From Megasphaera geminata F0357 (lineage in GTDB: Bacteria > Bacillota > Negativicutes > Veillonellales > Megasphaeraceae), in the NCBI RefSeq assembly GCF_000239275.1, contig NZ_JH417588.1, positions 53,383 to 96,078 on the forward strand: a DNA stretch of 42,696 bases. Direction: 5' to 3'. The position numbers were made by a program, and so were the translations under genes. Every line of letters starts with the position of its first letter. Position 1 is the first letter of the stretch. Positions 1 to 9,568 of the stretch are shown piece after piece. Under the pieces are notes generated by a model. That model was not told the DNA's origin. It saw only the letters and a list, made by a program, of their open reading frames with translations, and searched no databases.

Positions 1-2999
1 GTCTTTCGTCCCGTCGCCTTTTCGGGCTTATCAATACCGTTCCCCTTACGGACATTTTCCATAACCTTAAAGCTCGTTTTCGGTTTGACCCCGTGATTGA
101 TGAGATAGTTCATAATATCATCGCGTGCAGATACGGCTTCATTCAACGTTGCCGTACCGGAGGTGATTAATTCCTGCGCATTATTCAGCCAGACATCCGT
201 ACCGTGTGAGAAACCGGATATGCGGACGAGGCCGGAAAAGGTTTTCGGACGCGTATCGACGAGCATTTTCCTGACAAAAGACGTACCGAATTCGGGGATA
301 CCCAGACTCCCTACGGGAGAGCCCAATTCTTCAGGCGTCAGCCCCAACGCCTCGGTAGAACTGAAAAGGCTCATCGTCTGCGGATCGTCAAAAGGTACGG
401 TCGTCGCCTTAATCCCCGTCATATCTTCAAGCATGCGAATTACCGTCGGATCATCATGCCCGAGAATATCGAGTTTGACGAGCCGGCCTTCAATAGAATG
501 GTAATCGAAGTGTGTCGTTATGATACCGCAATCCTTCTTATTGGCCGGATACTGGACGGGCGTAAAATGATGGATATCAATATCACGGGGTATGACCATA
601 ACACCGCCCGGATGCTGCCCCGTCGTGTTTTTGATGCCCGTGCAGCCGTTGACAAGACTGTTAATATATGCATCATTGGCCGTAATGCCGCGCGCTTCGG
701 CCCATTTTTTCACATATCCGAAGGCCGTCTTGTCTTTGACCGCACCGATGGTCCCTGCACGAAACACATTGTCCTTGCCGAACAGCTCCTCCGTATACTT
801 GTGCGCCTTAGGATGATATTCACCGGAAAAATTAAGATCGATATCGGGAACCTTATCGCCTTCAAAACCGAGAAAAACGGCAAACGGTATATTATGCCCG
901 TCTTTATGAAGTGGTGTGCCGCAGACGGGACACGGTTTATCCGGCAAATCGAAGCCGCCGGCTACGGAACCGTCTTCAAAAAATTCACTGTACCGGCACG
1001 CGGGGCATACATAGTGAGGCGGCAACGGGTTAACTTCCGTTATATCCGCCATGGTGGCGACGAAAGACGAACCGACCGAGCCGCGGGATCCCACGAGATA
1101 GCCGTCATCGTTAGAATGCTTTACCAGTTTATGCGCAATATAGTAAAGCACGCCGAACCCGTTGCCGAAAATAGAAGTAAATTCTTCATTCAGTCTGGTT
1201 TCAACTACAGCCGGCAACGGGGTGCCGTATATCTTGTGGGCCTTATCCAGACACATTTGTTTCAACGCTTCAGACGCCCCTTCAATTCTCGGGAAATAGA
1301 GGTTTGCTTTCGGTACGGGCGTGACAGCGTCAATCATGGCGTTAATCTTATTCGGGTTGGTAATTACGACTTCTCTGGCCCGCTCTTCCCCCAGGTAGGA
1401 GAATTCGTCAATCATTTCGTCAGTTGTACGCAAATATAAGTCCGGCTGAAATTCGGCGTCTTTAAAGCCTTTGCCGGTCATAAGGATCTCTCTGTATATC
1501 TTGTCTTCTTTATTAAGAAAATGGGCGTCACAGGTTGCGACCGTCAGCTTACCCAACTCGTCACCGAGCTTCAGTATGGTACGGTTGATCTCCCGCAAGC
1601 CCTCGTCATCGTCGACATATCCTTCGCGAACGAGGAATTCATTATTGCAAATCGGCTGGATTTCCAGATAATCATAGTATGAAGCTACCTTCTTCAGTTC
1701 ATCATAGGCCAATCTCTTTTGTACCATCGAACGGATGAGTTCACCCGCTTCACAGGCGGAACCGAGAATAAGCCCTTCTCTGTATTCATTTAAAACAGAG
1801 CGGGGAATACGCGGCCGGCCGCGATAAATATATTTCAAATGAGAAATACTGACAAGTTTATACAGATTACGCAGGCCGATCTGATTTTTCGCCAGAATAA
1901 TGATATGGTATGATTTATCTATTTCATTATCAAAAAGATAGCCTTCCATACCGTATATCACTTTCACATCATTGGCGGCAGCCATTTCCTGCAAGGCCGG
2001 GAAGGATTGTACGACGCCGTGATCCGTGACGGCAACGGCCGGATGGTTCCATTTTTTGACGGTCCTGATCAGATCTTTAACCGTAATCAGCGCATCCATG
2101 TCGCTCATCGTCGTATGAAGATGCAGTTCAACGCGGGGCGTGGGATTTTCATCAACCCGTTCGACGGCATTGCTTTCCGCCGTCATAATGGCATCGGCAT
2201 TTAAAACATAATCATTTTGATAATTATCATAGCGTACATTACCGTGAGCGTAAATAAACGTATTTACTTCCAGGGTTTTCTTCAACACGGCCAGCTGTTC
2301 GTCCGTCAGCGCGTTTTTACGGCCGAATTTTCCGGAATTACCGGTGTCGATAAACGTTTTGGCGCTGATACCGTTTGTCTTATCGGCTATTTGAAAAGCC
2401 AGGAGAATTCGTTTTGACTTCAATTCTTTAAATTCAACCTTGACAATCTTCCCGCGAAGGACGATATTATTGCGTTCATCGCCTAATATCTCACCTATTC
2501 CGGGAATTTCGGCTGTAGAAAAAGCCTTCCCCAGGAGCACGCGCCCGTCTGCCGTTTCAGCCGACAAAGAGGCATTTCTTTTCCTTTTTAAACGCCTTTC
2601 TTCTCCGGACGTTCTTGCCGCCTTGCAGGCTTTTCTGTAAGCCTCGTCATACAGTTCTTCGTCTTCGTCATAAATATCTTCATAAAGGATGGAATAGCCT
2701 TCCATATCGTCAGAAGAAAAATCATCGGCCTGATCGACCGTATCAGTCGCGTCGAGAGCTTCGCCGTCGCGCTCAAGAGCATCAACCGTTACCCGTTCTA
2801 TCTGTAACGAGCCGGTAATGGCAAAGGTATCGCGGACGGCCTTTTCCAAAAGGGCCGTATCGGCGCCGCAGGGCACATCGGCGACAATCCGCCACGACAT
2901 GTCGGCAAGGCAGGTGCTGATGCGCTCAATACGCACCGGTTCCCCGTCTTTCAAAGGTATATACAAATTTCCTTTCGGTACAATATGGTAATATTTCAT
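1..2999 (-). CDS. polC: DNA polymerase III alpha subunit, PolC type (3' end outside window)
   Basis: This is the replicative DNA polymerase of low-GC Gram-positive-type bacteria. About 999 codons are present and the C-terminus lies beyond the left edge. From the start there is an N-terminal region, an OB-fold segment, and a PHP domain beginning near residue 290 (VELHLHTTMSDMDA). A cysteine-rich zinc motif follows near residue 665 (CPAC, later CPVCG), then the catalytic palm motif PDIDLNFSG near residue 718. GSRGSVGSSFVA lies between the PHP domain and the palm. The DnaQ-like 3'-5' exonuclease that normally interrupts the PHP domain is missing: IYGMEGYLFDN runs within about ten residues into YHIIILAKNQIGLRNLYKLV. 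The ATG at 2999 follows a GAGGGG ribosome-binding site, 15 bases after the vanW-like gene. Family assignment is very secure. Confidence 0.95.
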   Translation of the reverse strand, partial: MKYYHIVPKGNLYIPLKDGEPVRIERISTCLADMSWRIVADVPCGADTALLEKAVRDTFAITGSLQIERVTVDALERDGEALDATDTVDQADDFSSDDMEGYSILYEDIYDEDEELYDEAYRKACKAARTSGEERRLKRKRNASLSAETADGRVLLGKAFSTAEIPGIGEILGDERNNIVLRGKIVKVEFKELKSKRILLAFQIADKTNGISAKTFIDTGNSGKFGRKNALTDEQLAVLKKTLEVNTFIYAHGNVRYDNYQNDYVLNADAIMTAESNAVERVDENPTPRVELHLHTTMSDMDALITVKDLIRTVKKWNHPAVAVTDHGVVQSFPALQEMAAANDVKVIYGMEGYLFDNEIDKSYHIIILAKNQIGLRNLYKLVSISHLKYIYRGRPRIPRSVLNEYREGLILGSACEAGELIRSMVQKRLAYDELKKVASYYDYLEIQPICNNEFLVREGYVDDDEGLREINRTILKLGDELGKLTVATCDAHFLNKEDKIYREILMTGKGFKDAEFQPDLYLRTTDEMIDEFSYLGEERAREVVITNPNKINAMIDAVTPVPKANLYFPRIEGASEALKQMCLDKAHKIYGTPLPAVVETRLNEEFTSIFGNGFGVLYYIAHKLVKHSNDDGYLVGSRGSVGSSFVATMADITEVNPLPPHYVCPACRYSEFFEDGSVAGGFDLPDKPCPVCGTPLHKDGHNIPFAVFLGFEGDKVPDIDLNFSGEYHPKAHKYTEELFGKDNVFRAGTIGAVKDKTAFGYVKKWAEARGITANDAYINSLVNGCTGIKNTTGQHPGGVMVIPRDIDIHHFTPVQYPANKKDCGIITTHFDYHSIEGRLVKLDILGHDDPTVIRMLEDMTGIKATTVPFDDPQTMSLFSSTEALGLTPEELGSPVGSLGIPEFGTSFVRKMLVDTRPKTFSGLVRISGFSHGTDVWLNNAQELITSGTATLNEAVSARDDIMNYLINHGVKPKTSFKVMENVRKGNGIDKPEKATGRK

Positions 3000-3014
3000 G
3001 CTTTTCCCCTCATT

Positions 3015-4487
3015 TTACGGTCCGAGCGGATCATACCGCTTATTAATCATTTCATCCTGATTATGTACCCCGTCCGCAGCGCCCGGCGGCGCACTGTAAC
3101 ATGAATCACCGCCGCAGGTCAGGGTAATATCATCATTGGGTTCGTAACGGGATTCAATAAAGTCGGTATAAACAGATCCGTCCTTGTAATGTACATCTCT
3201 TTTGATGGTTATTTCACGGCCGTCATACCCTTCCTGTTCTTTTTTATCCTCCGCTATAAAAGGATCATGCTTTTTGATGACATTATGGGGCAGCGTCTTT
3301 TGCTCCGTCGTCACAAAGGCGACGGAACAGCCGTCTTCATGATTGCCGAGAATATAAACGGTTATCGCATCATGCGTACATTCCGTACAGATATACACGC
3401 CGTGTGTAAAAGGATTGGAAAAAATAAAGTCCAACGAATTGTCTGCAACCGTCGCATCCATGCCGACGGGAACATAACCGGCCGGGGCAAAATGAGGTGA
3501 TCTGCTGTCAATACGCAGCCCGGCCCGCAGGACGGCATTAAAAAGAGTCGTGCTGACCTGGCAGACGCCGCCGCCCGCATCCATAGCCAGTTTATTATCA
3601 AAATACACGGGCGCATCTTTATACCCCTTGTCACGCGTACGCGTGCCGACAGTATCATTAAAAGAGCAGGCGGCGCCGGCTTTCACCAGCGTATGGTTCA
3701 AGAGACGCGCGGCAATGCCTATGTTTTCGCTCCGGTTGGTATCGCTGCCGTCAAAATGAGTCGTATAACTTGACAAAAGCGTATCGATCCCGGCAAGATC
3801 AGCCTTTTTTACAGCCGCCTCGCGCCGTTCCGACACGGGCAAATCCACCTGCCCCGCTTCTCCGTCGGCCAATTTTTCACGGATGCGGTCACGGGCAGCG
3901 CCCGTATCAATAACGGCGCCTTCCCGCTCCGCATGAAGCGTAACGGTGCCGTTCGCCGTAAGTTCGGCATACGCGTTGACAGGCGTTATATTGTATTTCT
4001 CATGAACGGCGGTAAGGGCCTGCATGAGTTTTTCTTCATTTGCCGTAAGACGGACCGGCACATTGCGGCCGTACACAAGGACCTCAAAAACCTCGGCAAC
4101 ACGCTCGGCCGGCCCGCCGTGTCGGCCGACGAGATAGAGCTCATCATAAATCCGCTCTTTGTCTACATGCGCGTCAAGGCGTGAAAGAGGTTAATTTTCC
4201 GCAATGCCTGCCGCTGTGAGCATAAACGATTTATCGGCTACGGCCCGCTCGGACTTTTCCAAATACGCGGCAACATCCTGCCGGGACATAAGCGAAACCG
4301 GCTGTCCGTCTAATTCTACGCGCCCGTCCGCCACATATCGGGCTGCAAAAAAAATGGAGAGCAAAGCCAAAACGGTTACTGATATCAGCCGCACCGCCAA
4401 AGGTACGGCCTTCTTATTTTTTTTCAAATTACGCCGGCTCCTCCGGCCCGCCGCATCCTCTATCTCACGGTCATGATTTTCTTTCAA
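3015..4487 (-). pseudogene. VanW-domain, membrane-anchored envelope protein, interrupted by an in-frame stop
   Basis: The protein begins with a basic cytoplasmic stretch and one membrane segment (VPLAVRLISVTVLALLSIFF), then a region like the peptidoglycan-binding-4 domain, then a VanW domain (GGGVCQVSTTLFNAVLRAGL, near SPHFAPAGYVPVGMDAT). Such proteins are usually anchored outside the membrane and face the peptidoglycan; their biochemical role is poorly known. The frame is continuous over 491 codons except for TAA at 4193-4191. Removing 21 bases around it rejoins GIA to LDAHVDKERIYDEL, a natural reading. Those 21 bases contain a perfect inverted copy of the region upstream of the gene. The start is a TTG at 4487 just after GAAAGAGG, next to the holA stop. 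The downstream part could only be translated by re-initiation, for example from GTG at 4076. Confidence 0.75.
4179..4198. repeat. Arm 1 of a 20-bp perfect inverted repeat
   Basis: Plus-strand GCGTGAAAGAGGTTAATTTT is the exact reverse complement of 4486-4505. Identity stops at both ends (outer bases G versus T, inner bases C versus G). This arm lies inside the vanW-like coding region and supplies its premature TAA. It looks inserted, because deleting 21 bases here restores a clean frame. Confidence 0.9.
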
Positions 4488-4505
4488 AATTAACCTCTTT
4501 CACGC
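4486..4505. repeat. Arm 2 of the 20-bp inverted repeat, covering the holA end and vanW-like ribosome-binding site
   Basis: On the minus strand this arm reads GCGTGAAAGAGGTTAATTTT. It contains the last codons and stop of holA and the GAAAGAGG ribosome-binding site of the vanW-like gene, so it is probably the original copy. The arms are separated by 287 bp (4199-4485). In the transcript they could pair over 20 bp and hide the ribosome-binding site. Confidence 0.9.
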
Positions 4506-5509
4506 ACGCAATAAAGACAAATAAGAGCTTCCATGTCCTTTATTGACGCCGTTCCCCTGCGTATATGCAGCTGCAGTGTGAAAAGCCCGGAAATAAGCTC
4601 GTCCAATTCTCCAAGTCGCCAATACTTACCCGACTTTTGCAAATAATATATGCTGTTCTTAACGGGCCTGCCCTTGTTGATCCTGCTCAATAGCCGTTCC
4701 GCCTCCGCCGCGTTGACACGGGCCTCTTTCAGTTCCATATAAGCCCGTAACATCCGCACGCGTGACAATACATAAGCAGTACTCTTCAAAAAAACATCGG
4801 GCTTGCCGAACAGCCCGTCAATAAGGGGTACACAGCCAGCACCGTCGCGATTCAGAAAATAATCGGTAAACGTATATAAATTTTTTTCGACCGTGCCGGC
4901 AAAAAAGCCGCTTAACGCTTCCCTATGAATAATGTTGCCGTGAGGAGATGCAAGCGTAAGTTTTTCCAGCTCCGAAAAAACGTATAAAAGAGAAATTTCA
5001 TTCCACGTATGAAACATTTCCTGCATCTGCCGCCCCGCTTCCGGAGCAAGAGTAAAACCGAGCTGCTGCAAATACGCTTCAACATGGGGCATGACATTTT
5101 TTTCCGTAACCGCTTCACAGGCGCTGATATCGGCATACGGTTTCAACGCTTTAAAAAACGCGGCATTGACATCCAACGGACCGTGGACAATAAACACGGC
5201 ATAACTGCCCCTTCCCAACGAAGCGGTTTTCTCCAGAAACCACGCTTCCTTTTTGTCCACTTTACTGCGCGACCGCCCTCCCCGCCTTACAGGCAGATAC
5301 GGCGGGTCCTGCCATACGGTAACGGTTGCCGCGCCGAACAGCGAACTGCCTTCCAGCGATTCCGCGACTGTCGGCGGCGGCTCATCCTTTTGGAATGACA
5401 CCACTTCCGGAGCACTGCCGCAGTCCGACGCGCATTCCGCAAGATAGCCGGCTTTTGCTTTTTCCATTAAATACGGTTCTGTACCGTATATTATTTTAAT
5501 GTATTTCAT
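4490..5509 (-). CDS. holA: DNA polymerase III delta subunit
   Basis: HolA is the clamp-loader subunit that opens the beta sliding clamp. The 339-residue length fits the family. The N-terminus MKYIKIIYGTEPYLMEKAKA is typical of the AAA-like fold of delta, with the divergent nucleotide-binding region shown by SSLFGAATVTVW. The C-terminal collar domain contains YYLQKSGKYWRLGELDELI. The ATG at 5509 follows GGTGAG; a GTG at 5518 would add three residues but has no upstream ribosome-binding site. It overlaps the end of comEC by 14 bases. The order comEA-comEC-holA is common in Firmicutes and suggests one transcript. Confidence 0.9.
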   Translation of the reverse strand: MKYIKIIYGTEPYLMEKAKAGYLAECASDCGSAPEVVSFQKDEPPPTVAESLEGSSLFGAATVTVWQDPPYLPVRRGGRSRSKVDKKEAWFLEKTASLGRGSYAVFIVHGPLDVNAAFFKALKPYADISACEAVTEKNVMPHVEAYLQQLGFTLAPEAGRQMQEMFHTWNEISLLYVFSELEKLTLASPHGNIIHREALSGFFAGTVEKNLYTFTDYFLNRDGAGCVPLIDGLFGKPDVFLKSTAYVLSRVRMLRAYMELKEARVNAAEAERLLSRINKGRPVKNSIYYLQKSGKYWRLGELDELISGLFTLQLHIRRGTASIKDMEALICLYCVRERG

Positions 5510-7435
5510 ACGACTCACCGTTATATGTCTTAAAACGCCAGTGTTCCCGACAGTAACGTCCTTTTATCTGTCCGTGCTTTTTTGTATTCAGCGGCAGACC
5601 GTCAATTGTCCCCGTTCTCGCATGTATCCTGAGGCCGGCGAAAGAAATGTCGGGATCCGTCGCAGCTCCGGATACTATCTTATTTATCCTGAAATTTTCC
5701 GCCAGATCCCCGACTGCACGCTCAGCACCTGCACCGTAAACGCAAACTTCGGAAAGGGAGAATATTCCTTCATGGCGCAGTGCGGGTACCAGGACGGAGG
5801 CAATCGGGCTGTATGCATGAGGCTGCTTTTTATTATACCACAGACGGGCTTCGCCGGCAGTATCCACAATGCATATGGCGGCATCGTCATGAAGATCGAA
5901 AATATACAGTTCGGCCCTGTCCCCGGCCGCCAGGAAGCGAGCCGCCGCAAAAACACAAACGGCAAGGCTCCCGAAGAGGCAGAATTTTCGTACGGCCTTA
6001 AAAAAAACGGCGCCTATAAGCAGCAGATAAACACATACGGCCTGAGCCGTCATAGCGCCTGCGGGAAAACGGCTGTACGGCAGAGAGGCAAGAAAAAAAT
6101 TCCCTTTTAAGCTTACCTCCAGAAGAGGCCCGATTATCATCAATAAGACCTTACCGACAGGCGGAGAAATATAAACAAAAAGAGCCGCCGCAAGGCCCAT
6201 GACAATAACCGCGTCAAGGATTGTCCCTACCAGCAGGTTGGCGAAAAATGTATAGGTCGGCAGAACGGCAAAGGCATCGGTCAGAAACGGACCAGAAGAA
6301 GTTGGGCGCTTATGGAAAGAGCCAGCGGTAATCTTATAAACGGGGTTATAAAGGAAAATATCTCATTCAGCCTGCGCGAAAACAGAATTATCCCCGCCGT
6401 CGCCCCGCAGGAAAGGCGGAAAGACAGATCATACGCAAGATAAGGATTATAAAGGACAAGACCGGTCATGACAAGTCCGAGTACGTGAAGAGGGGTGTAT
6501 TCCCGCTCCGCCGCAAGCGCATAAGTGCCGATCAGACCCATACAGGCGGAGCGAAGGACAGGCACGGTAAAAGAGGACAAGGCGCTGTAAAAAAAGACAA
6601 AAATACCCGCCAGAAGATATAAGGTTTTATTTCTTACAGAAAAAAGCTTACCGACGGAAGTCACTACGGCCAGGACAAGTGTTATATGCGCCCCCGATAC
6701 GGAAAGAATATGGATCAGGCCCGTAGCGGCAAAACTTTGCAGGACGGCAGGCGGCAGTCTGTCATAATTACCGCCGAAAAGGAGGCTCGTCAATATATAA
6801 GCTCTGTCACCGCCGAGTATTTCTTTAAAAAAAGACGTTATGTTTGCATGGATCAAGTTTATCGTCCTGTCGTAAACTCCCGCTTCCGCACAGACAGTCA
6901 GATTCCCCTTCTTTTTTTCTTCACCGCGGCCGACGACGGCCTGTTGTCTGTAATAATGATAAAAATCATATAGCCCGTCATTTTTGAAAAGGGTTAAATC
7001 TTTCATGCGCACATCGCCCTGTACTGTCGTTCCTTGAGGATACGGATCGGCACCCTTTACGGTCAAGTATATTTTCCCTTCGGGTCTTTCACTCTGAATA
7101 GAGGCAATATACTTGGTTACCTCACCTTTATCGGTCTCATAGGTTCCCTTTTTCTCGCCTATCTTCAAAGTTAAGGCGGCATCCCGGTTATTTTCATAAC
7201 GGGGCAGCGAATTATACCGGTTTTCACTTATGTCCAGCCTGACGACGGCCAGACCTAAAAAGGCCAGAGAAACGGCAAGACAAAACCATACGTTTTTCCG
7301 CCGCCAGATCCAGGCAAGAATCAGGAAAATCACGAACCAGGACAGGCCCAGCCAACAGGGCAAAGAACACTTGTCGGCAATAATAATGCCGCCGGAAAGA
7401 GAAAGCGCCGCCATAAAGCCGATATACTGCCTCAT
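5496..7435 (-). CDS. comEC: ComEC/Rec2 DNA-uptake channel, frameshifted, with a degenerate C-terminal domain
   Basis: ComEC is the polytopic membrane channel that imports single-stranded DNA during transformation. The N-terminal half holds the OB-like domain and the competence core (ILTSLLFGGNYDRLP, FAATGLIHILSVSGAHITLV). The frame breaks near 6289-6290, where QLLLV would be followed by PFLTDAF if one C were restored; the second half then continues FANLLVGTILDAVIVMG. The repaired protein is about 646 residues. The last ~150 residues resemble the metallo-beta-lactamase-like domain in outline (VDTAG, then LVPALRHEGI), but the expected THxDxDHxGG metal-binding loop reads VYGAGAERAVGD. The start overlaps the comEA stop as ATGA. 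The frameshift may be sequence error. Confidence 0.85.
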
Positions 7436-7965
7436 AGATCGACACAGTCTTTCAATTTCTCATACTTATTTGTCCCTATTCCCTTTACCTGTTTCAATTC
7501 GTCAATCGAAGAGAACGCGCCGTGTTCATCGCGATAAGCGACAATGGCCGCGGCCATGGCCGGCCCTATGCCGGGCAGCTGCGTCAAGGCCTTCTCATCG
7601 GCCTCGTTTAGGTGAATTTTACCGTCGTCCGTATGCACGGCCGTACCTTCCGGCTTGTACGGCACATGAATATGCATGCCGTCATGTATGGACTCGGCCA
7701 AATTAATACCGTCACTGTCGGCATACGAAGAAAATCCGCCCGCATCTTTAATAACTTCACTGACTTTTAAAGGCGCCTTATATGAATAGACGCCGGGATT
7801 CCGAACGGCTCCGCTGAGATATATGTACGTTAACGAAGGTCTCCGTTCCTCCGCCGGTTCAACCGTTCGGATTTCTTCGGGCAGTGTCGCTTCGACGATC
7901 GTCTCACCGTACGCATACATCAGAAGCGCAAACAAGACGGAAAACAGCAGCAGAAATTTTTTCAT
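7432..7965 (-). CDS. comEA: ComEA competence DNA-binding protein
   Basis: ComEA is the surface DNA receptor that hands DNA to ComEC. The 177 residues begin with a membrane anchor (FLLLFSVLFALLMYAYG), followed by a SLBB domain (YIYLSGAVRNPGVYSY, GINLAESIHDGMHIHVP). It ends with a helix-hairpin-helix pair (INDELKQ-type IDELKQVKGIGTNKYEKLK and LTQLPGIGPAMAAAIVAYRD). The ribosome-binding site GAGGAGG precedes ATG at 7965. It is the first gene of the comEA-comEC-holA run. Confidence 0.93.
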   Translation of the reverse strand: MKKFLLLFSVLFALLMYAYGETIVEATLPEEIRTVEPAEERRPSLTYIYLSGAVRNPGVYSYKAPLKVSEVIKDAGGFSSYADSDGINLAESIHDGMHIHVPYKPEGTAVHTDDGKIHLNEADEKALTQLPGIGPAMAAAIVAYRDEHGAFSSIDELKQVKGIGTNKYEKLKDCVDL

Positions 7966-8034
7966 ACCAGTCTACCTCCTCGACAGTCTTTATGTATACT
8001 TTCGAAGAGGAGCCACCGAATTCCTGCTGCTGCC

Positions 8035-8058
8035 GTTAATTTTTAATGAAAATTTAAC
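8035..8058. repeat. AT-rich palindrome between comEA and the last trkH gene
   Basis: Arms of about ten bases, with one mismatch, flank a four-base centre in a 127-bp gap. It is built almost only of A and T. It could be a weak terminator for the trk operon or an operator for comEA, but it lacks the GC stem of the other terminators in this window. Confidence 0.3.
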
Positions 8059-8092
8059 GTATTCCTCATGATGAGAGTTTTATAAGATCCGC

Positions 8093-9544
8093 TCACCACG
8101 TATTTTTGCCCCGCCAGAGTCCCGGTCGAAGCATGGCAAGAAACGTAAATATCTCCAGCCTGCCGATGAGCATGGAAAAACATAAAACCGTCTTGGCAAA
8201 GGTTGAGAGTTCCGCATAGGTACACGTTGCACCGGTTATACCGAAGGCCGGTCCGACACAGCCCATCGTGGAAACGCTGATGCCGACGGCATCAAAAATT
8301 TCAATTCCGTCCCATGCCAGGAGAAGCGCCCATAAAGCAATGAACAGGATATACACGAAAAAATACTGACCCGCCCTGAGAAGCGTATTTTCATGCAACA
8401 TATACCCGTTCATATGTATTTCCAGGACATGCTTGGGATATAAGAGATGTAGTATATTCGCTTTAACCGAGCGTATCAAAATAACGACACGCGATACCTT
8501 CAGACCGGCAGCCGTCGAGCCGGCACAGCCGCCGCAAAGCATCAGCCCCAGGAGGATAATTTTAGAAAAAGTCGGCCATTGATCATAGTCCGCCGAAACA
8601 AAGCCGGTCGTTTCAATAGATACAACCTGAAAGGCCGCATAGCGGGCGGCATCAAAAAAAACCAGTTCGTGAGCGTACATAAGATCAAGGAGTACCAGCA
8701 CGGTAGCCGTCAAAAGAATCAGCATATACGCTTTAAACTCCGTATTGCTTCGCAGGACGGAAAATCCTTTATGATACACACGGTAATAAAGGCCGAAGTT
8801 ACCGCCTGCCAGAATCATAAAAAAGGTCATCCATCCTTCAATGGCGACGTTGTCAAAATAAGCGGCACTTTCATTGTATGTGGAAAATCCTCCTGCCGAA
8901 ACGGTTGACAGGGCATGATTCAGCGCGCTGATAAAATCCATACCGCAAAGAAGAAAGACGGAAAAAGCAAGAAGCGTAAAGGTGGAATAGATTTCAAAAA
9001 GAACCTTTGTCATATCTTGTAGGCGCGGCAGCACGCGCTCTTTTGTCGGTCCGGCCGCTTCGGCATTATAAATGTATGACGAATTCTGCCCCGATTCGGG
9101 CAATAAAGCGATAAAAATAACGACGATCCCGAGCCCGCCGAGCCAATGCGTCATGCTGCGCCAGAGAAGGATACTTTGCGGCAGGCCGGTCAAATCACTG
9201 ATAACGGTCGCTCCCGTGCCGGTAAAGCCGGAAATACTTTCAAAGATCCCGTCCAGAAATCCGAGATAATCACCTGCCACATAAGGCACCATACCGAGAG
9301 CCGTCGCCAGGATCCATCCCAAACCGGTAATGGCTATTCCTTCCTGAGCCGTCAACTTCTGGCGCCGCGCCTCCCCGCCGGAGAGAAAAAAGGCCGCCGC
9401 CGCAAAGCAGCAAACTATGGAGATAACAAAGACAGGCGCACTGCCGTCTCCATCCCAAAGCCCTAAAAACAAAGGCACGAGAAGCACTCCGGTTTCGGCT
9501 AACGATATTCTGCCTAAAAACAAACTGACTATCTTGAAGTTCAT
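8093..9544 (-). CDS. trkH: TrkH-type potassium transporter subunit (third in the operon)
   Basis: This is a polytopic potassium-translocating subunit of 483 residues. The four pore loops are visible in order: SGFTGTGATVISDL, STVSAGGFSTYNES, VSIETTGFVSADYDQWP and SISTMGCVGPAFG. The conserved segment LLWRSMTHWLGGLGIVVIF follows the first loop. The start is taken at MNFKIVSLFLGR (ATG at 9544), after a G-rich ribosome-binding site and aligned with the neighbouring paralogue; an ATG at 9556 is possible. It is the last gene of trkA-trkH-trkH-trkH. TrkH works with the cytoplasmic NAD-binding TrkA ring. Confidence 0.92.
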   Translation of the reverse strand: MNFKIVSLFLGRISLAETGVLLVPLFLGLWDGDGSAPVFVISIVCCFAAAAFFLSGGEARRQKLTAQEGIAITGLGWILATALGMVPYVAGDYLGFLDGIFESISGFTGTGATVISDLTGLPQSILLWRSMTHWLGGLGIVVIFIALLPESGQNSSYIYNAEAAGPTKERVLPRLQDMTKVLFEIYSTFTLLAFSVFLLCGMDFISALNHALSTVSAGGFSTYNESAAYFDNVAIEGWMTFFMILAGGNFGLYYRVYHKGFSVLRSNTEFKAYMLILLTATVLVLLDLMYAHELVFFDAARYAAFQVVSIETTGFVSADYDQWPTFSKIILLGLMLCGGCAGSTAAGLKVSRVVILIRSVKANILHLLYPKHVLEIHMNGYMLHENTLLRAGQYFFVYILFIALWALLLAWDGIEIFDAVGISVSTMGCVGPAFGITGATCTYAELSTFAKTVLCFSMLIGRLEIFTFLAMLRPGLWRGKNTW

Positions 9545-9568
9545 ATGATCCCCCATCCGGAGACAGTG

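Noticed and set aside
456-1439. A 327-codon open frame on the plus strand
   Set aside because: It is antisense to a well-conserved part of polC and its translation has no family features; GC-rich codons on the other strand explain it.
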